Part shown: piece after piece, positions 14,019 to 17,670 of the stretch
Layout of the letters: every line of letters starts with the position of its first letter
How positions within the stretch are numbered: position 1 is the first letter of the stretch
Source of the DNA: Gammaproteobacteria bacterium
GTDB taxonomy: Bacteria > Pseudomonadota > Gammaproteobacteria > Arenicellales > JAOTYS01
Reading direction: 5' to 3'
Assembly: GCA_029861795.1 (NCBI GenBank)
Contig: JAOTYS010000041.1
Span: 1 to 17,670 of the forward strand
Length of the DNA stretch: 17,670 bases
Position numbers and translations under genes: made by a program
The notes under the pieces: generated by a model
What the model was told of the DNA's origin: nothing
Database searches by the model: none
The model's input: the letters and a program-made list of their open reading frames with translations, nothing else

Positions 14019-14846
14019 GTGATCAAATTTTGGCTAACGCTTTTGAGCATGGGAATGTTGTTTCCAGGCGAAGCGAAAGCGGACTGTGCCATAGGCGAGC
14101 CTTGCATAGTGGATGGCGAGCGCACCTATTACGCAGCGGAGCCCAGTAATTGGGACGGATCGTCTCCCCTACCTGTCGCCGTGTTCTTTCACGGTTATCG
14201 CGGTTCGGGCAATGCAGTAATTAACAACCCGAGTTTGGTTCGCGCCTTTACCGATCTTGGGATCTTGTTGATCGCTCCCAATGGGGTCGGCGGAAGTTGG
14301 GCGGCTATGGGTTCTCCGGGGGAGGCGCGCGAGGATCGCGACGAAGTGGCTTTTGTCGATGCCGTTATTGCCGATGCCGCAAACCGCTGGCCGATTGACC
14401 AGAATCTGACGTGGATTACGGGATTTTCCTTGGGCGGTATGCTAGCCCACGATATCGCTTGTTTGCGTGGCAGTCGCTTCGCTGCTTACGTCCCAATCGC
14501 CGGTGTGTTTTGGACACCCGAGCCCACCGCGTGCGACGCCGGACCAGTGAACCTTCGCCATATCCATGGCCTCGCCGATACCATGGTGCCGATGAGCGGT
14601 CGCCAGATCCGTGAGTGGCGCCAAGGTGATGTGCGCAAGGTGATCGGAATGTGGGCGCGCCACAACCAGTGCGGTGATGTGCCTGATCGCACTGAAGAGC
14701 AAGGCGCACTGATTTGCAAGATCTGGGACTCTTGCCGCAGCGGCAAAGAGTTGCAGCTTTGTCTGCATAAGCGTGGACATATGACTCCGCCCGGCTGGGT
14801 AGCCGAATCCTTCGAGTGGGTCAAATCGGTCGCATCGGACGATTGA
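14019..14846 (+). CDS. Secreted alpha/beta hydrolase, PHB-depolymerase/LpqC-like
   Basis: A 275-residue exported esterase-type protein. Residues 1-21 are a signal peptide ending EAKA|D. The triad is visible: nucleophile Ser137 in the GxSxG elbow (GFSLGG), Asp187 in HIHGLADTMVP and His254 in HKRGHMTP. The early HGYRGSG (59-65) supplies the oxyanion-hole region, as in polyhydroxybutyrate depolymerases, feruloyl esterases and LpqC-like proteins. Cysteines at 23, 29, 148, 172, 218, 233, 239 and 248 suggest disulfides in the periplasm or outside. Translation starts at GTG 14019: AAGGAGG (14003-14009) lies 9 nt upstream and no ATG fits. It is divergent from the RidA gene and convergent with the small helical-protein gene. 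The polymer or ester substrate is unknown. Confidence 0.88.
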   Translation: MIKFWLTLLSMGMLFPGEAKADCAIGEPCIVDGERTYYAAEPSNWDGSSPLPVAVFFHGYRGSGNAVINNPSLVRAFTDLGILLIAPNGVGGSWAAMGSPGEAREDRDEVAFVDAVIADAANRWPIDQNLTWITGFSLGGMLAHDIACLRGSRFAAYVPIAGVFWTPEPTACDAGPVNLRHIHGLADTMVPMSGRQIREWRQGDVRKVIGMWARHNQCGDVPDRTEEQGALICKIWDSCRSGKELQLCLHKRGHMTPPGWVAESFEWVKSVASDD

Positions 14847-14935
14847 ACATTCCTTAAAAGTCCGCAAAGAGCCCGAGGTTTTGTCATCGTTCGGTCGCGG
14901 GTTTGACCTTGCGCTTGACTTGACGAACCCTCTGT

Positions 14936-14954
14936 TTAGTCGGCAGTAGACTAA
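14936..14954. other. Perfect inverted repeat between convergent genes
   Basis: TTAGTC (14936-14941) pairs with GACTAA (14949-14954) across a 7-nt loop, between the hydrolase end and the small-protein end. No T-run follows on either strand, so termination is only a weak possibility. Confidence 0.25.
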
Positions 14955-14956
14955 GG

Positions 14957-15205
14957 CTAAATGCGCGCGCTTGCTGTCAGTGCTCGAATGATCTCGTCTT
15001 GAATCGCAGCGCGCCGACGCCTAAGTTCATCCGTACGGACATCCGCATCCGCGCGACTGGACTGCTCAAGCTTTCGCGGCTCGGCGCTTACCTGTCCGAA
15101 ATCATGACAAAGCGAATCAAATGCTGGATTGGTTCCGGCGAGTTCGATGAGAGCGTCTTTGTGTTGCGGAAGCTCCTTTAAGATACTTCGTAGTCGTTTG
15201 AACAT
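14957..15205 (-). CDS. Small helical protein, YdcH/DUF465-like pattern
   Basis: An 82-residue (93 if started at ATG 15238) charged, all-helical protein without signal peptide. The layout, MFKRLRSILKELPQHKDALIELA, then NPAFDSLCHDFGQV, then a charged helix ending DELRRRRAAIQDEIIRAL, resembles the two-helix coiled-coil pattern of YdcH/DUF465-type proteins, but the resemblance is loose. GGGAG lies 9 nt upstream of ATG 15205, while ATG 15238 has no clear site, so the shorter form is preferred. It stands alone between the hydrolase (convergent) and the SDR gene (same strand, about 190 nt upstream). Function is unknown. Confidence 0.65.
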   Translation of the reverse strand: MFKRLRSILKELPQHKDALIELAGTNPAFDSLCHDFGQVSAEPRKLEQSSRADADVRTDELRRRRAAIQDEIIRALTASARI

Positions 15206-15391
15206 GTTGAGTGACTCCCGTTGAAGTTGTTCATCCATACACCATCACGTGAACGTACGAGTTGACCTAAGTCAACCCCCCAAAGGACCTATCCTTGCCC
15301 TTGAGTGAACGCAGAATGGTCATTCAGCCACTAATGTAGGCGCTGCTCTTCGTCAATACTCCGCTTTTGGTCTTACCCTTTGCTACAACTA

Positions 15392-16174
15392 TTAATCGGC
15401 GGTCCTTAGAGTTTCTGTGTAGCCATCAACGGCCAAGGCCTGACCTGAAATCTTGGCACCCTGGTCCGAACACAAGAACATGACAGTTTCGGCGATGTCC
15501 TGTGCGTCAATAAACGTTCGCATCGATATCTGCTTTAGGTAGCCCTGCCGTATTTCTTCGGGTGAGACACCTTGAACGTCTGCTTCTGCGTCGATAACAC
15601 GATCAATACGCGTTCCGCTCACGGGGCCTGGGCAAATCGCGTTGACACGAATACCGGAAGGCCCGAGTTCCATGGCGAGAGACTTGGTCAACCCAATGAC
15701 CGCCCACTTCGCGGCGGCATAAGGTGTTCGCAAGGGATAGCCGAGAAACCCCGCGGTTGAGGATATGTTTATGATCGAGCCGCGGCCGGCCGCCTTCATA
15801 ATCGGTACGGCGTGTCGCAAACACAAGAACGAACCATGTATGTTAACGTCGAACGTATCCTTCCACGCCTTGAAATCCATACTCTCTATCGGGCCGGTTG
15901 GACCGGCGATGCCGGCATTGTTCACTAACACATCCAATCGACCGTTGAAGCGCTGTAAGGCATCTTCGAAGAATCGATTTACCTCGGTTTCTTCGGCGAC
16001 GTTTGCACAGGTGGCCCCAACCCCTTCGTCAGGTCGCTGTAAATCAGCGACTTTCTTTGCATCGATGTCGCACACGTGAGCAAGCGCACCGTGCGCCGCA
16101 AACGTTTCCGCAATTGCGTGCCCTATGCCATCTGCCCCTCCCGTCACCATCACACATTTTTCTGAGATCGACAT
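15392..16174 (-). CDS. Short-chain dehydrogenase/reductase (SDR), classical type
   Basis: A 260-residue NAD(P)-dependent oxidoreductase. Classical SDR motifs are all present: TGGADGIG (11-18, cofactor loop), CDID (35-38, with an Asp ending strand two, favouring NAD), NNAG (85-88), Asn111, Ser139 and Tyr152-x-x-x-Lys156 (YAAAK), and the CPGPV segment (181-185). The C-terminus GQALAVDGYTETLRTAD resembles the usual IxVDGG ending but has Gly-Tyr instead of Gly-Gly. TGAGG lies 7 nt upstream of ATG 16174. It is divergent from the pentapeptide/OmpA gene. A hydroxy-acid or alcohol substrate is likely; 3-hydroxybutyrate-type dehydrogenases share this layout, but the substrate cannot be read from sequence. 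Confidence 0.93.
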   Translation of the reverse strand: MSISEKCVMVTGGADGIGHAIAETFAAHGALAHVCDIDAKKVADLQRPDEGVGATCANVAEETEVNRFFEDALQRFNGRLDVLVNNAGIAGPTGPIESMDFKAWKDTFDVNIHGSFLCLRHAVPIMKAAGRGSIINISSTAGFLGYPLRTPYAAAKWAVIGLTKSLAMELGPSGIRVNAICPGPVSGTRIDRVIDAEADVQGVSPEEIRQGYLKQISMRTFIDAQDIAETVMFLCSDQGAKISGQALAVDGYTETLRTAD

Positions 16175-16478
16175 GGTTATGCCTCAGGTTGTCTTGCCAA
16201 CACATTAATGTATTCCTTTGACCTGGAAATGTGGAATTCGGACGGGCGTCGGATCTGCAACAAGGTGGACTTTATTTGACCCGCGGATGTCGGTTGAGTC
16301 GGCATAGCCGAGTATTGGAATTCGCGCGCATCCGCCAGATCTCCTGGCGCAGCGCAGAGAATTTTCTATACTTTTAGCCGGGGACTCGTCCGCTGGATTA
16401 GTTGGCGTACCCAGCTTGGGTTCATTTAGTGCCGGATGTACAGATAATGATCAACATTAACAGTAAGGGGTGAGCCTG
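16175..16478 (+). promoter_or_regulatory. Divergent intergenic region with candidate promoter of the pentapeptide/OmpA gene
   Basis: TATACT (16367-16372) is a good -10 hexamer; CTGGCG 17 nt upstream matches the -35 consensus only at three positions. That same CTGGCG (16344-16349) forms a perfect inverted repeat with CGCCAG (16333-16338) across 5 nt, so a regulator could bind over the -35. The implied leader is about 100 nt, ending in AAGGGG (16465-16470) 8 nt before ATG 16479. I see no gene or terminator in the rest. Confidence 0.35.
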
Positions 16479-17498
16479 ATGAATAAGAGTATGTCGTTGC
16501 TCGTGGGGATTCTTGTGGCATGGTCGATTCAAAGCTCTGCCGATGAAGTCAATGTAGGTGGCGGCGCGGTAAAGGTCGACGACGAAGGCGTATCCGTTGG
16601 CGGTGTCGTGGAGATTAATTCAGAGGGCATCAAGGTGCCAGGTGTTGAAATCAACACCGGTGGCGTGGTTGTAGGCACAACCGGACAGTCCGGTCAGGTG
16701 TTTACAGGAGATGATTTCAGTGATTCTGATCTAAGCGGGCGCCGTTTTGTCGGGGTAAAGTTCGTCGGCGTCGACTTCAGCGACTCTAATCTGACCGGTG
16801 CTGATTTCAGTGGCGCTTACTTTCAGGGTGTCGATTTTAGTGACGCCAATCTAACCAACGTGAATTTCTCGGACGCTACATCTCAAGGCAGCGATTTCTC
16901 CGATTCCAATTTACAAGGTGCGTGTTTTATTCGTGCCCGGTTAACAGGCAATGATTTTAGTGACTCCGCGTTGATCGGTACGATCTTTACAGATGCTCAG
17001 AGAATTGGTGATGATTTCAGCGAAGCTGATATTTCAGCGACCATTTGGGATGGGCCGGAAGTGTGTCCCCATGCCCAACAGGCGGCAGCGCGCCCGGAAG
17101 TGACCACGGCTGCGGTTATTACCCAGACACTCGCACAAGGCAAAGACGCGCGGGTGGATTTAACCGTCAATTTCGAATTCGATTCCGACAAGATACGTGA
17201 CAAAGGCCATGTGCAAGTAATGGAGATTGCCAATGCCTTGAAGTCGTCGGCGTTAGCCAACCATCGTGTCATGATTGAAGGCCACACTGATAGTGTTGGT
17301 GACGATGGTTACAACCTCGATCTATCGTATCGACGAGCCATTATTGTAATGCGTGCGCTAAGCGAGCAATACGGAATCGATCAAAGAAGATTGCAGGTTA
17401 ACGGCTTTGGAGAGACGAAACCCGTCGTGTCGAACGACACTGACCCAGGTCGCGCACTGAATCGGCGTGTTACGTTGGTCAACTTGGGTTCAGGGTAG
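16479..17498 (+). CDS. Envelope protein: pentapeptide-repeat beta-helix fused to OmpA-like domain
   Basis: A 339-residue exported protein. Residues 1-21 are a signal peptide (SIQSSA|D). Residues 24-70 are Gly/Val-rich strand repeats (VNVGGGAVKVDDEGVSVGGV, then EINSEGIKVPGVEINTGGVVVG). Residues 78-190 are pentapeptide repeats in which DDFSDSDLSG-type decapeptides recur at 78, 98, 118, 138, 158 and 178, exactly 20 residues apart. Residues about 225-335 are an OmpA-C/MotB-type peptidoglycan-binding domain: VNFEFDSDKI, MIEGHTDSVGDDGYNLDLSYRRA, VNGFGETKPVVSN and NRRV. The product is probably periplasmic or outer-membrane associated and anchored to murein. ATG 16479 has AAGGGG 8 nt upstream; the in-frame GTG at 16470 overlaps that site. 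REP elements start directly after the stop codon. Confidence 0.92.
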   Translation: MNKSMSLLVGILVAWSIQSSADEVNVGGGAVKVDDEGVSVGGVVEINSEGIKVPGVEINTGGVVVGTTGQSGQVFTGDDFSDSDLSGRRFVGVKFVGVDFSDSNLTGADFSGAYFQGVDFSDANLTNVNFSDATSQGSDFSDSNLQGACFIRARLTGNDFSDSALIGTIFTDAQRIGDDFSEADISATIWDGPEVCPHAQQAAARPEVTTAAVITQTLAQGKDARVDLTVNFEFDSDKIRDKGHVQVMEIANALKSSALANHRVMIEGHTDSVGDDGYNLDLSYRRAIIVMRALSEQYGIDQRRLQVNGFGETKPVVSNDTDPGRALNRRVTLVNLGSG

Positions 17499-17499
17499 T

Positions 17500-17670
17500 G
17501 TAGGTGCGTCTTTAGGCGGCGAACCTACGTGCCTTTGAAATCCAATGGTATCCTTGGTAGGTGCGTCTTTAGGCGCACAGCGGGTCGTTCGTCTGAAGGC
17601 GAACCTACGTGCCTTTGCAACCCAATGGTATCCTTGGTAGGTGCGTCCTTAGGCGCACAGCGGGTCGTTT
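17500..17670. repeat. Tandem REP doublets (REPIN/BIME-like), truncated by window end
   Basis: Three units start with GTAGGTGCGTC at 17500, 17557 and 17637. The full unit (17557-17636) is 80 bp. It holds two inverted REPs: GTAG plus hairpin GTGCGTC-TTTA-GGCGCAC (17561-17578), and hairpin GTTCGTC-TGAA-GGCGAAC (17587-17604) followed by CTAC. A spacer ending ATGGTATCCTTG separates the units. Unit one (57 bp) lacks 23 inner bases; unit three leaves the window after 34 bases with two changes from unit two. The GTAG tetranucleotide before the hairpin is the known mark of REPs mobilised by RAYT (TnpA-REP) transposases. The hairpins may also terminate or stabilise the upstream transcript. Confidence 0.9.

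Overview
The window is about 17.7 kb of bacterial chromosome with moderate GC, mostly tightly packed coding sequence and a few AT-rich intergenic stretches. The gene content (crotonase, BKACE-type cleavage enzyme, CaiC-like acyl-CoA ligase, DmdA/GcvT-like folate protein, RidA, orphan LivK-type binding protein, class III cyclase, OmpA-domain envelope protein, GTAG-type REP doublets) fits a Gram-negative proteobacterium, probably a heterotrophic, perhaps marine, gammaproteobacterium. The phylum is a fair guess and anything finer is weak.

Layout. 106-921 (+): crotonase-family enzyme. 1168-2019 (+): unrecognised Trp-rich protein. 3510-2080 (-): two-gene unit, GNAT acetyltransferase then BKACE (DUF849). 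8030-3752 (-): two-gene unit, a secreted LivK-type solute-binding protein followed by a very large membrane-bound adenylate cyclase. 8305-9459 (+): saccharopine-dehydrogenase-like oxidoreductase, divergent from that unit and convergent with 11102-9504 (-), a CaiC-like acyl-CoA ligase. 11325-13010 (+): two successive decayed copies of a GcvT/DmdA-like gene, the first a short remnant, the second nearly complete but with an amber codon and a frameshift. 13155-13069 (-): an orphan signal peptide. 13822-13337 (-): RidA-family protein. 14019-14846 (+): secreted alpha/beta hydrolase of the PHB-depolymerase/LpqC type. 15205-14957 (-): small helical protein. 16174-15392 (-): SDR dehydrogenase. 16479-17498 (+): envelope protein with pentapeptide coils fused to an OmpA domain. 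17500-17670: tandem REP doublets running off the window end.

How the genes may work together. The enzymes (crotonase, BKACE, acyl-CoA ligase, SDR, amino-acid-dehydrogenase-like protein, RidA, folate-dependent demethylase relics) look like scattered parts of carbon-nitrogen catabolism, plausibly of amino acids or carnitine/betaine-like compounds; no complete pathway is present. The most interesting unit is the binding protein plus cyclase pair. The binding protein has no ABC permease or ATPase beside it. The cyclase's predicted periplasmic region contains a gapless tandem duplication of about 150 residues, and the order resembles binding-protein/sensor pairs such as TorT-TorS. I infer a ligand-to-cAMP signalling system in which the binding protein is the co-receptor. 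A second point of interest is the pentapeptide/OmpA protein, in which an acidic DFSDS-type motif recurs exactly every 20 residues, once per predicted beta-helix turn.
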